Position numbers and translations under genes: made by a program
Source of the DNA: Tahibacter amnicola
GTDB taxonomy: Bacteria; Pseudomonadota; Gammaproteobacteria; Xanthomonadales; Rhodanobacteraceae
Assembly: GCF_025398735.1 (NCBI RefSeq)
Contig: NZ_CP104694.1
Location: 1,389,001-1,453,000 of the forward strand
Reading direction: 5' to 3'
Length of the DNA: 64,000 nucleotides
Notes under the pieces: model-generated
The model's database searches: none
What the model saw: the letters and a program-made list of their open reading frames with translations, nothing else
What the model was told of the DNA's origin: nothing
In this document: positions 51,183 to 60,019 of the stretch, one piece after another
How positions within the stretch are numbered: position 1 is the stretch's first letter
Layout of the letters: every line of letters starts with the position of its first letter

Positions 51183-52223
51183 GTGGACACGTTTTCCCCT
51201 GTTTCGATGGAACCGCCGGTTGATTTGCGCAAGATGCGCGTGTTTCGCGCGGAGGCGTTTCCGGCATCACCCAACACGCCGTGGCTGGACCGGCCGGATT
51301 ACGAAGCGCAGATCCAGGCGCGCCTTGCCAACGGCACCCTGACGGCCGAACAGGCCGAGTGGTGCCGCAAGTGGGCGCGGGACGGCTACCTGATCATTCC
51401 CGGGATGTTTTCGACGGATGAGCTGGATGGGGCGTGGTCCGAGTACGAGGCGCGCATCGCCGCAGGTGAACTCGTGCCACTCGAGGACCACGCCATCAGC
51501 GTGCAGAACCCCTTGCCCGGGCGTGTCCTCAATCCGCACTTCAAGGTTCCCGGTTTCAACGCCATCCTGCGCAACCGGCGCGCCGAAGAGATCGTCAGCG
51601 TCCTTCTCGGTGCGAAAGCGTTGCCGTTCCAGACGATCGCCGGCCACAAGGGTAGCGAACAGCTGGCGCACTCGGATTCGATCCACATGACGACCTATCC
51701 CCAGGGCTATCTCGTCGCCAACTGGATCGCGATGCAGGACATCGCGCCGGACTCGGGCCCCCTGGTCTACTACCCGGGCAGCCACCGCCTGCCGTACGCC
51801 TACTCGCGCGAATGCGGCATCACGCTGGAGGAAGGCCGCAAGGGCTACGAGGCGTACCACGCCAAGTACGAGCCGCATGTCGAAGCGACGATTCGCGACA
51901 ACGCCCTGGACGCTCACTATTTCCACGCGAAAAAAGGCGATGTCCTGTTCTGGCACGCCAACCTGCTGCACGGCGGCTCGCGCATCAAGGACCCCTTGTC
52001 TTCGCGACGGGCGCTGGTCTGCCACTACTTCGCCGAAGGCTGCCTCTGCTACCACGACTACACCGGCAGTCCCAGCCACCTGGTACGCCTGCCGATGCTC
52101 GACGCCGAAGACTTCGACGCGGCGAGCTACCTGAGCTTCAACCCCGACGTGGCCGCCGCGGGCGTCGACGCGTACCAGCACTACGTCAACCACGGATACA
52201 ACGAAGGACGCCGCGTGCGATGA
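51183..52223 (+). CDS. PhyH-family Fe(II)/2-oxoglutarate oxygenase between cbs and metB
   Basis: A 346-residue phytanoyl-CoA-dioxygenase-like enzyme. GTG 51183 is preferred as start because GGAGG lies five bases upstream; ATG 51150, overlapping the cbs stop by ATGA, would add 11 residues. The iron site is GSEQLAHSDSIHM (HxD) and NLLHGGSRI (distal His), with an Arg for 2-oxoglutarate soon after (SSRRALVCHY). The last 30 residues (LSFNPDVAAAGVDAYQHYVN, then HGYNEGRRVR) match a motif known from repeats in surface or glycan-linked proteins. Substrate unknown. It is translationally coupled to the next gene. Confidence 0.85.
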   Translation: MDTFSPVSMEPPVDLRKMRVFRAEAFPASPNTPWLDRPDYEAQIQARLANGTLTAEQAEWCRKWARDGYLIIPGMFSTDELDGAWSEYEARIAAGELVPLEDHAISVQNPLPGRVLNPHFKVPGFNAILRNRRAEEIVSVLLGAKALPFQTIAGHKGSEQLAHSDSIHMTTYPQGYLVANWIAMQDIAPDSGPLVYYPGSHRLPYAYSRECGITLEEGRKGYEAYHAKYEPHVEATIRDNALDAHYFHAKKGDVLFWHANLLHGGSRIKDPLSSRRALVCHYFAEGCLCYHDYTGSPSHLVRLPMLDAEDFDAASYLSFNPDVAAAGVDAYQHYVNHGYNEGRRVR

Positions 52224-53386
52224 GCAACAAGAACAACCTCGGTCTGGGTACGCGTGCCATCCATGCCGGCCAGTCGCCGGATCCGTCGACCGGCGCCGTG
52301 ATGGTGCCGATCTACGCCACGTCTACCTATGCGCAGTCCAGTCCTGGCGTCCACCAGGGCTATGAGTATTCGCGTTCCCACAATCCGACCCGCTTCGCCT
52401 ACGAGCGCTGCGTGGCAGACCTTGAAGGCGGTACGCGCGGCTATGCCTTCGCCTCCGGTCTGGCGGCGACATCGACGGTGCTCGACATCCTTGATTCGGG
52501 CAGCCATGTCATCTGCATGGACGATGTCTACGGCGGTACCTATCGTCTGTTCGAGCGGGTGCGCCGCCGCTCGGCCGGTCTGGATTTCAGCTTCGTCGAC
52601 CTCAACGATCGCGCTGCCCTCGAAGCCGCGGTCCGGCCGGAAACGCGCCTGATCTGGATCGAAACGCCCACTAATCCACTTCTGAAAATCGTGGATATCG
52701 CGGCGATTGCGGAGTTTGCGCGCAAACGCGGCATCCTGGTCGGTGTCGACAACACCTTCGCCACGCCGATGCTGCAGCGGCCGCTGGAGCTGGGTGCGCA
52801 CCTGGTCATGCACTCGGCCACCAAGTACCTCAATGGCCATTCCGACATCGTCGGCGGCATGATCGTGGTGGGGGACGATACCGAACTGGCCGACAAGATG
52901 ACCTTCCTGCAGAACGCCGTGGGTGGCGTGCAGGGGCCGTTCGACAGTTTCCTGGCACTGCGTGGCCTGAAGACCTTGCACCTGCGCATGAAGGCGCATT
53001 GCGCCAGCGCGATGGAACTGGCCGGCTGGCTCGAGCGGCATCCGAAGGTCGAGAAGGTGATCTATCCGGGGCTTGAAAGCCACCCGCACCATGCGCTCGC
53101 CAAGCAGCAGATGCACGGGTTTGGCGGAATGGTCAGCGTCTACGTGAAGGGCGGCCTGGACGGCGCGCGCCGCATGATGGAGCGTTGCCATCTCTTCGCC
53201 GTCGCCGAATCCCTCGGTGGCGTCGAGAGCCTGATCAATCACCCGGCCATCATGACGCACGCCTCGGTACCGGCGGAAAACCGTGCGCGCCTGGGCATTC
53301 ATGACAATCTCGTTCGCCTGTCCGTCGGCGTGGAAGACGTTGCCGACCTTCGCGCCGAACTGGACGCGGCGCTGGCCGCGGCGTGA
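52220..53386 (+). CDS. metB: Cystathionine gamma-synthase/lyase family enzyme
   Basis: A 388-residue PLP enzyme of the trans-sulfuration family. Signatures: LGLGTRAIHAGQSPDPSTGA, IYATSTYAQSSPGVHQGYEY, FASGLAATSTVLDIL, WIETPTNPLLKIVDIAAIAE, the Schiff-base Lys in HLVMHSATKYLNGHSDIVGG, and SLGGVESLINHPAIMTH. Synthase and lyase activities are hard to separate by sequence; paired with cbs it probably acts as gamma-lyase giving cysteine. In Xanthomonadaceae this gene borders the LPS locus, as here. Confidence 0.92.
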   Translation: MSNKNNLGLGTRAIHAGQSPDPSTGAVMVPIYATSTYAQSSPGVHQGYEYSRSHNPTRFAYERCVADLEGGTRGYAFASGLAATSTVLDILDSGSHVICMDDVYGGTYRLFERVRRRSAGLDFSFVDLNDRAALEAAVRPETRLIWIETPTNPLLKIVDIAAIAEFARKRGILVGVDNTFATPMLQRPLELGAHLVMHSATKYLNGHSDIVGGMIVVGDDTELADKMTFLQNAVGGVQGPFDSFLALRGLKTLHLRMKAHCASAMELAGWLERHPKVEKVIYPGLESHPHHALAKQQMHGFGGMVSVYVKGGLDGARRMMERCHLFAVAESLGGVESLINHPAIMTHASVPAENRARLGIHDNLVRLSVGVEDVADLRAELDAALAAA

Positions 53387-53423
53387 GCGTGACGGTGCCG
53401 ACGGGCGTGGTGGGCATCGCCGG

Positions 53424-54266
53424 ATGGACCGGCCAGTGAGCCGCGGCGTTTCGGGCCTGGCGGCCATCCTGACCGAACCGTTTTCCGCGTTCGGCCGGCA
53501 TCGCTCCCTGACCCTGGAACTGGCCAAGCGCGACGTGCTCGGCCGGTACCGGGGCGCGAGCTTCGGCCTGCTGTGGTCGGTGCTCAGCCCCTTCCTCATG
53601 CTGATGGTCTACACATTGGCGTTCGGGTCGATCTTCAACAGCCGCTGGCCACAGCAGGCGGAGGGTTCGGTCGACTACACGCTGATTCTCTTCGTCGGCC
53701 TGATCGTGCACGGCTTCTTCGCTGAATGCCTGTCGCGCGCGCCGAATCTGGTCGTCGGCAATCCCAGCTACGTCAAGCGCGTGGTATTTCCGCTGGAGAT
53801 CCTGCCGTGGCCGATGCTGTTGTCGGCCTATTTTCATGCGCTGATGAACGGGCTGGTATTCGTGGCCCTGTATCTGGCGCGATTCGGCCCGCCGCCCTGG
53901 ACGGTGGTGCTGGCGCCGCTGGTGTTGTTGCCGCTGGCGTTGCTGGGGGCGGGCGTGGGCTGGCTGTTTGCGTCGCTGGCGGTGTATCTGCGCGATATCT
54001 CGCAGGTGACGGGTGTGCTGGCCACCGCCCTGCTGTTCCTGTCGTCGGCGCTGATACCCGTGGAAACCCTGCCGCCGGAGTACCAGTTCGTATTCCGCGC
54101 CAATCCACTGACTTTCATCATCGACCAGATGCGCGCCGTTGCACTGTGGGGGCAACTGCCGGACTGGTGGGGCCTGGGCGTCTACGCCGGCGCCAGCCTG
54201 GTGTTCTGCTACGTCGCGTATAGCTGGTTCCGGACGACGCGCCCGGGGTTTGCCGATGTCCTCTGA
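53424..54266 (+). CDS. wzm: O-antigen ABC exporter permease
   Basis: A 280-residue inner-membrane permease of the ABC-2 polysaccharide exporter type with about six helices. Motifs: ELAKRDVLGRYRGASFGLLW (amphipathic entry helix typical of Wzm/TagG), SPFLMLMVYTLAFGSIFNSR, NPSYVKRVVFPLEILPW and RANPLTFIIDQMRAVALWGQ. It moves completed O-antigen chains to the periplasm together with the ATPase that overlaps it by 11 bases. It starts 37 bp after metB. Confidence 0.92.
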   Translation: MDRPVSRGVSGLAAILTEPFSAFGRHRSLTLELAKRDVLGRYRGASFGLLWSVLSPFLMLMVYTLAFGSIFNSRWPQQAEGSVDYTLILFVGLIVHGFFAECLSRAPNLVVGNPSYVKRVVFPLEILPWPMLLSAYFHALMNGLVFVALYLARFGPPPWTVVLAPLVLLPLALLGAGVGWLFASLAVYLRDISQVTGVLATALLFLSSALIPVETLPPEYQFVFRANPLTFIIDQMRAVALWGQLPDWWGLGVYAGASLVFCYVAYSWFRTTRPGFADVL

Positions 54267-55629
54267 GATCGTCATCCGCGTGGAGAATCTGTGTAAGTCG
54301 TTCGCGATCTACGAGCGGCCGCATCACCGCCTGCTGCATCAGTTCTTCCCCAACGCCGGGCGCGCCTGGCACCGTGATTTCCACGCGCTGCGCGACGTGC
54401 ACTTCGATATTTACCGCGGCGAGACAGTAGCCATCGTCGGCCGGAACGGGTCGGGAAAATCGACCCTGCTGCAGATCATCTGCGGCACGCTCACGCCCAC
54501 CAGCGGCCGTGCCGACGTGCGTGGCCGCGTCGCGGCGCTGCTCGAGCTGGGGGCCGGCTTCAATCCGGATTTCACCGGTCGCGAGAACGTCTACCTCAAC
54601 GGCACCGTGCTCGGACTGACGCGCGCGGAGATCGAGCAGCGGTTCGACGAGATCGCCGCGTTCGCCGATATCGGCGAATTCATCGACCAGCCGGTGAAGA
54701 GCTATTCCAGTGGCATGTTCGTACGCCTGGCGTTCGCCGTGGCGATCAACGTGTCGCCGGACGTCCTGGTCATCGATGAAGCCCTCGCTGTCGGCGACGA
54801 GGCCTTCCAGCGCAAGTGCTTCGCGCGGCTGCAACAGATGCGCGACCACGGCACGACCATTCTTTTCGTCTCCCATTCCGCGGGCGCGGTGATCGAGCTG
54901 TGCGACCGGGCGATACTGCTCGACCGCGGCGAGCAGCTGGCGCTGGGTTCGCCGCGATTCGTCGTCTCGCGGTACCACAAGCTGCTGTACGCGCCGCCGG
55001 AAACCGCGGACGCGCTTCGCGCCAGTATCCGCCAGGAAGTGCAGGGCAGCGAGCCGGCGCAGCAGGCTGCGCGCGCCGCTGCGGGTGAGGCGGACGAGCG
55101 CGAAGGCGATTTCGACCCCGCGCTGGTGCCGCAGAGCACGCTGCGCTACGAGCCGCGCGGCGCACAGATCACCGACGTGCACATCCTGACGCTGTCGGGC
55201 CGCCCGGTGAATGTGCTGCGTTGCGGGCAGAAGTATGTCTACGCCTACCGGGTGCAATTCGACGCGGACGCCTATCGCGTGCGCTGCGGCATGCTGATCA
55301 AGAACATCGCCGGGCTCGAGCTGGCCGGGGCGATCACGGCGAACTGGGACGATGCGGTAGAGAGCGTCCGCGCGGGCGAATCGCTGGAAGTCCGCTTCGA
55401 ATTTCGCTGCCTGCTGATACCGTCGACGTACTTCCTGAACGCCGGAGTGCAGGCCCAGGTCGACGGCACCGAAACGTATCTGGACCGGCACGTCGACGTA
55501 GCGATGTTCCGCGTGATGCCGGAGGCCGGTCGCCTCGCGACCGCCTGGGTGGACCTGGATGTCAGGCCGGAGTTGCGTCGGATCGGGGCGACGTCGACAT
55601 CCGGCGAGGAAGTACGCATCAATCGCTGA
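54256..55629 (+). CDS. wzt: O-antigen ABC exporter ATPase with carbohydrate-binding domain
   Basis: A 457-residue ATPase. The nucleotide-binding domain spans about 1-245: Walker A AIVGRNGSGKSTLLQIICGT, LELGAGFNPDFTGRENVYLN, signature YSSGMFVRLAFAVAI, Walker B DVLVIDEALAVGDEAFQRKC and the switch His in LFVSHSAGAV. After a linker, residues about 300-457 form the Wzt C-terminal beta domain that recognises the non-reducing end of the chain. This implies an ABC-dependent O-antigen with a specific cap. It overlaps wzm. Confidence 0.92.
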   Translation: MSSEIVIRVENLCKSFAIYERPHHRLLHQFFPNAGRAWHRDFHALRDVHFDIYRGETVAIVGRNGSGKSTLLQIICGTLTPTSGRADVRGRVAALLELGAGFNPDFTGRENVYLNGTVLGLTRAEIEQRFDEIAAFADIGEFIDQPVKSYSSGMFVRLAFAVAINVSPDVLVIDEALAVGDEAFQRKCFARLQQMRDHGTTILFVSHSAGAVIELCDRAILLDRGEQLALGSPRFVVSRYHKLLYAPPETADALRASIRQEVQGSEPAQQAARAAAGEADEREGDFDPALVPQSTLRYEPRGAQITDVHILTLSGRPVNVLRCGQKYVYAYRVQFDADAYRVRCGMLIKNIAGLELAGAITANWDDAVESVRAGESLEVRFEFRCLLIPSTYFLNAGVQAQVDGTETYLDRHVDVAMFRVMPEAGRLATAWVDLDVRPELRRIGATSTSGEEVRINR

Positions 55630-55714
55630 AGGCGGACGGTGTGCCAGTGACGGCAGCGCGTCCTGCCGGCGAGGGAGAGCTGGACGAGTGGATCCGGCAT
55701 TGGGGCTAGTGACG

Positions 55715-58700
55715 ATGAGCAAACTCTATCTACGTCGCCGTGGCGACCAGTACAGCGAACACGGCGCGATTCAAGCCGATTCGCCGGCGTCTTCCGAAAC
55801 CGGCTGGACCCGGTTCCGCCTGTCTGCCGATGACGGGCTGGAAACCGTGCGCTTTGATCCCAGCGCACAGGCCGGGATCTATCGCCTGCGCGGCATGCGC
55901 TGGCTGGATGCGGCCACCGGTGCGGAGTTGCTTCGCTACAGCGCGCAGACCTTGCGCGACGAGGCGACCGGCGTCGGCGGCGTGCGCCTGCCGGGCGAAA
56001 GCCCTGACGCCCTGGAGTTCTGGACCTTCGACGATGACCCGTACATCGAAGTGCCCTGGCCGCGGGCACTCGACGGGCAGATGCGCTCGATCAGCCTGGA
56101 AGTCGAATGGAATTGCGATCCCATGTCCACGGCCGATGCCGCGGCGATCGCGATGGACCTGCTGGGCGACGACGAGGCGGCGCTGCTCGCTTCGGTCGCG
56201 AAAGGTGACGGTGCCGCCGGGAACGGTGTACTCGACTTGCCGTCTCTTGCGGCCAGCCAGCGGATCGTGTTCCAGCGCTTGGCCGAGTGGGAAACCCGCC
56301 ACGTGGCGCAGGCGCGTCTCCACGAGGCGGCGGTCACGCAGCTGCGCGAGCATATCGACGGACTGCACTCGCGTGCCCTTGAAGAACGGTTGCGCCTGGT
56401 GCGTGCCGGCGAGGCGGCGCGTGTGGAAACCGGCATCGAATTGCAGCAGTTGACCGCGCGGGTCGATACCACGCACGCCGCGCTTTCCGCACAGCTGGCG
56501 GAGGTGGTGCAACGCCTGGACCAGGCGCTGCAGCAGCACGCGGCACGCGAGCAGGTGCTGGAGGCAGCGCTGCGGCGACAGTCGGAACAGCTCGACGAGC
56601 TGCTCCTGCCGCCTTCCTTTCGCGTCCGGCGTGCACTGAAGGCGATGCCGTCGGCGCTGCGCCGCATCGGTGCGCGAACCGTGCGCCGTCTGCGCGGCTG
56701 GACCGATTTCATCCGCATCCGGACGTTCATGCTGTCGCCACTGGGGGATGTCGAACCGATCGCCGACGCGCCGGTCGGAACCGCCTGGCGTTCCACGGGC
56801 GACGATCCGCGGTTCGCCCTCGTGCCGCAACAGACGGGCAGCCCGAGCGCCGGCTGGTACGTGCTGCGCCTGGCCCTGAAGCCGCGCGAAGGCTACGCCT
56901 TCGTCGAGCCGTCGCTGTATGTGGATTACGGCGTTGGCATGACCGAGGCCGGCAAGGTGACCTTCCGGCTCGATCCGGACAAGCCGACGCAGGACGTGCT
57001 GATCAAGCTGGCCGGCGATGCGCGTGCAATCCGTTTCGACCCCTCGACGCAGCCCTGCAGTTTCGACGCGACGGCGTTCTCGCTACGCAAGATGACGCGG
57101 CCCGAGGCGGCATTGCGCCTGGTCGGGCCGGTGCTGCGCGAACTGGTCCGTTCGCCGCGCCACCTGGCGATGGCGTTTCGCGATGCACTCAAGGCACTGC
57201 GCGCCGGTGGCGTCGCGGAAGTGGAAAGCCGCCTGCGCGCGCTGCACGAATCGCGTTCGCGCGATGCCAGCTATGCCTGCTGGGTGGCGCGCTTCGATAC
57301 GCTCAGCCGCGAAGACCTTGCGCGCATGGCCGGCCAGCTGGAGAGCCTGGCGACCAGGCCGACGTTCTCGCTCATCGTACCGGTCTACAACACGCCGGCG
57401 CGCTGGCTGCATCGCTGCATCGACAGTGTGCTGGAGCAGACGTATCCCAACTGGGAGCTGTGCATTGCCGACGACGCCTCGACGCAGGCCCATGTGCGGC
57501 AGATCCTCGACGAATACGCCGCCCGCGACGCGCGGATTCGCGTGGTCTACCGCGAGCGCAACGGGCACATTTCCGCGGCCAGCAATTCGGCACTGGAACT
57601 GGCCACCGGCCGCTATGTCGCGCTGCTGGATCACGATGACGAGTTGCCGGCGCACGCGCTGTTCCTGGTGGCCGAACGCCTGCAGCGCGAGCCGGACCTG
57701 AAGCTGATCTACAGCGACGAGGACAAGATCGACGAAAGCGGGCGTCGCTACGATCCCTATTTCAAGCCGGACTGGAATCCGGATCTGTTCCACAGCCAGA
57801 ATTTCGTGTGTCACCTGGGCGTCTACGACACCCAGCTCGTGCGCAGCGTGGGCGGTTTCCGCGTCGGGTACGAGGGCAGCCAGGACTACGACCTCGCCCT
57901 GCGCTGCGTGGAGAAGCTCGAACCCGGGCAGATCGGGCACATTCCGCACATCCTGTACCACTGGCGTTCGGTCGCCGGTTCCACGGCGCTGGCAGCGGGT
58001 GAGAAGTCGTATACCAACGATGCGTCACAGCGCGCACTGCAGGATCACTTCGCCCGCCAGAAGCAGGCGGTGCTCGTCGAGCGCACGGCGCAGGGCTATT
58101 TCCGGTGCCGCTATGCCTTGCCGGAAACATTGCCGACGGTCACCCTGATCATCCCCACGCGCGACCGGGTGGACCTGCTGCGCATGTCGGTGCAGAGCCT
58201 GCTCGAACGCACCGACTATCCGGCGCTGGATATTCTCATCGTCGATAACCAGTCGTGCGAGGCGAGGACGCTGGCGTACTTCGAAGAGCTGAAGAACGAG
58301 CCGCGTGTCAAAGTGCTGCGCTACGACGAGCCGTTCAATTTTTCCGCGATCAACAATTTCGCGGCAAAGCAGGCGACGGGCGAGGTCATCGGACTGGTCA
58401 ACAACGACATCGAAGTGATTCACGCGGACTGGCTGCGCGAGATGGTGTCGCACGCCATCCGGCCGGAAGTGGGTGGCGTCGGCGCCAAGCTGTACTACCC
58501 CGACGGGCGCATCCAGCATGCCGGCGTCGTGGTGGGTTTCGGTGGCGTGGCGGGGCATTCGTATCAACGCATGGCGCGGGATTATCCGGGCCAGATGAAT
58601 CGCGCCAATCTCGTGCAGGCGATGTCGAGCGTCACGGCGGCCTGCCTGCTGCTGCGCCGCGAGGTCTTCGAGGCCGTCGACGGGCTGGACGCTGGATTGC

Positions 58701-58996
58701 AGGTGGCCTTCAACGACATCGACTTCTGCCTGCGCATTCTCGACCAGGGCCTGCGCATCGTGTGGACGCCGTTCGCCGAGCTGTACCACCACGAGTCAGC
58801 CTCCCGTGGCTACGAGGATTCACCGGAGAAACTGGCCCGATTCCACCGCGAGATCCGCTTCATGCAGGAACGCTACGGTGAGCGCCTGACGCAGGATCCG
58901 GCCTACAATCCCAATCTCGCCCTGGAAGGCGAGCCGTTCGAACTGGCGTGGCCGCCACGGGCGGTGTATTCGTTCCGTGCCGGGGAGGCAAACTGA
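55715..58996 (+). CDS. Large double-GT2 glycosyltransferase
   Basis: A 1093-residue cytosolic glycosyltransferase. A first beta-rich module spans about 1-150 and includes TRFRLSADDGLETVRFDPSA; an Ala/Arg/Glu-rich coiled-coil region spans about 190-310; a second related beta module spans about 360-470 and includes RAIRFDPSTQPCSF. Two GT2 domains follow: GT-A1 from about 546 (FSLIVPVYNTPARWLHRCID, DxD-like LLDHDDELPAHAL) and GT-A2 from about 807 (VTLIIPTRDRVDLLRMSVQS, VNNDIEV). Such proteins assemble O-antigen or similar glycans. ATG 55715 is chosen; the frame is open upstream. Sugar donors are unknown. Confidence 0.88.
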   Translation: MSKLYLRRRGDQYSEHGAIQADSPASSETGWTRFRLSADDGLETVRFDPSAQAGIYRLRGMRWLDAATGAELLRYSAQTLRDEATGVGGVRLPGESPDALEFWTFDDDPYIEVPWPRALDGQMRSISLEVEWNCDPMSTADAAAIAMDLLGDDEAALLASVAKGDGAAGNGVLDLPSLAASQRIVFQRLAEWETRHVAQARLHEAAVTQLREHIDGLHSRALEERLRLVRAGEAARVETGIELQQLTARVDTTHAALSAQLAEVVQRLDQALQQHAAREQVLEAALRRQSEQLDELLLPPSFRVRRALKAMPSALRRIGARTVRRLRGWTDFIRIRTFMLSPLGDVEPIADAPVGTAWRSTGDDPRFALVPQQTGSPSAGWYVLRLALKPREGYAFVEPSLYVDYGVGMTEAGKVTFRLDPDKPTQDVLIKLAGDARAIRFDPSTQPCSFDATAFSLRKMTRPEAALRLVGPVLRELVRSPRHLAMAFRDALKALRAGGVAEVESRLRALHESRSRDASYACWVARFDTLSREDLARMAGQLESLATRPTFSLIVPVYNTPARWLHRCIDSVLEQTYPNWELCIADDASTQAHVRQILDEYAARDARIRVVYRERNGHISAASNSALELATGRYVALLDHDDELPAHALFLVAERLQREPDLKLIYSDEDKIDESGRRYDPYFKPDWNPDLFHSQNFVCHLGVYDTQLVRSVGGFRVGYEGSQDYDLALRCVEKLEPGQIGHIPHILYHWRSVAGSTALAAGEKSYTNDASQRALQDHFARQKQAVLVERTAQGYFRCRYALPETLPTVTLIIPTRDRVDLLRMSVQSLLERTDYPALDILIVDNQSCEARTLAYFEELKNEPRVKVLRYDEPFNFSAINNFAAKQATGEVIGLVNNDIEVIHADWLREMVSHAIRPEVGGVGAKLYYPDGRIQHAGVVVGFGGVAGHSYQRMARDYPGQMNRANLVQAMSSVTAACLLLRREVFEAVDGLDAGLQVAFNDIDFCLRILDQGLRIVWTPFAELYHHESASRGYEDSPEKLARFHREIRFMQERYGERLTQDPAYNPNLALEGEPFELAWPPRAVYSFRAGEAN

Positions 58997-58999
58997 TCC

Positions 59000-59968
59000 A
59001 TGCAGGTTTTCGTCTGCGGCATGCACCGGTCCGGCACGTCCATGGTGGCGCGCCTGCTGAACCTCATGGGCATGTACTTCGGACCGGAAGGGTCTGCACT
59101 GCCGGTCAATCGCGAGAATCCGAAGGGGTTCTGGGAGCGCCGCGACATCGTCGAACTCAATGACCGGCTCCTGGCGGCTACCGGCTCCACCTGGTTCGAC
59201 ATCCATCGCTTCCTTGGCCGCAGCGCGGATTGGCAGCCGCCGCCGCCGCTCCGCGAAGCGGTGCATGCCAAGGTGCTCGACATCGACGCCTACCGCCCCT
59301 GGTTCCTCAAGGACCCGCGCCTGTGCCTGACGCTCGACTACTGGCGCGAGTGGTGCGAGCGGCCGGTGGCGGTCATCTGCTCGCGTGATCCGCGTGCGAT
59401 CGTCGCGTCGCTGGCCAAGCGCAGCGAGATCACGGGCCTGACGTTCACTACCGACGAAGCCGTTGCGCTCTGGCTCGCCTATAACGCAGAACTGATGCGG
59501 GCCAGCGAAGGCATGCCGCGGATCTTCGTGCGTTACGAAGACTTCCTGGCGCAGCCGCAGCAGCAGTGTCGACAGTTGTACGAGGCGCTGGTGCAGGCCG
59601 GCGTCCGCGGCTTGCACATGCCCGATGACCACGATATCGCGGCCTTCGTCGACCCGAGCTTGCACCGCAGTGCTTCGGCCCGCGCGATCGAAGGTCCACT
59701 GGCGCAGATCGCCGCCGCGCTGGATGCGACGCTGTCGCAACGGACCGGCGGCGAGTCGGCCGTCGTGTCCGCGCAGGCAGCGGCGGAACATCTGGCAGGA
59801 TTGCACGAGCGGCTGGAGCAGGCGCGACGCCACCGCAAAGTACTGGCTGCGCTCAGCGGGAGAATACCGGAAATTGAGGCAAACGTGGCGGCGGCTGATG
59901 GCACGGTGTCGTTGGACGAGCCTTGGACCCTCCATCGCTTGCGCCACCTGCGACGCCCGGAATCCTGA
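59000..59968 (+). CDS. Sulfotransferase-like protein
   Basis: A 322-residue enzyme. The PAPS 5'-phosphosulfate loop is at the very start: FVCGMHRSGTSMVARLLNLM; the 3'-phosphate-binding region is seen as VICSRDPRAIVASLAKRSEI and a later YEDFLAQPQQQCRQL. It probably transfers sulfate to a glycan or other acceptor made by the neighbouring glycosyltransferase (inference). The start lies four bases after the glycosyltransferase stop, so they form one transcript. The C-terminal 70 residues are helical and not family-like. Confidence 0.85.
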   Translation: MQVFVCGMHRSGTSMVARLLNLMGMYFGPEGSALPVNRENPKGFWERRDIVELNDRLLAATGSTWFDIHRFLGRSADWQPPPPLREAVHAKVLDIDAYRPWFLKDPRLCLTLDYWREWCERPVAVICSRDPRAIVASLAKRSEITGLTFTTDEAVALWLAYNAELMRASEGMPRIFVRYEDFLAQPQQQCRQLYEALVQAGVRGLHMPDDHDIAAFVDPSLHRSASARAIEGPLAQIAAALDATLSQRTGGESAVVSAQAAAEHLAGLHERLEQARRHRKVLAALSGRIPEIEANVAAADGTVSLDEPWTLHRLRHLRRPES

Positions 59969-59983
59969 GATGCCCTTAAGGAT

Positions 59984-60011
59984 GGCACGGCGGCAACGTA
60001 GCGGCCGTGCC
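59984..60011. terminator. Weak hairpin between convergent genes
   Basis: GGCACGGC / GCCGTGCC with a 12-base loop between the sulfotransferase and the secreted-protein gene; a possible terminator of the O-antigen transcript. Confidence 0.35.
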
Positions 60012-60019
60012 GGCGCTTC

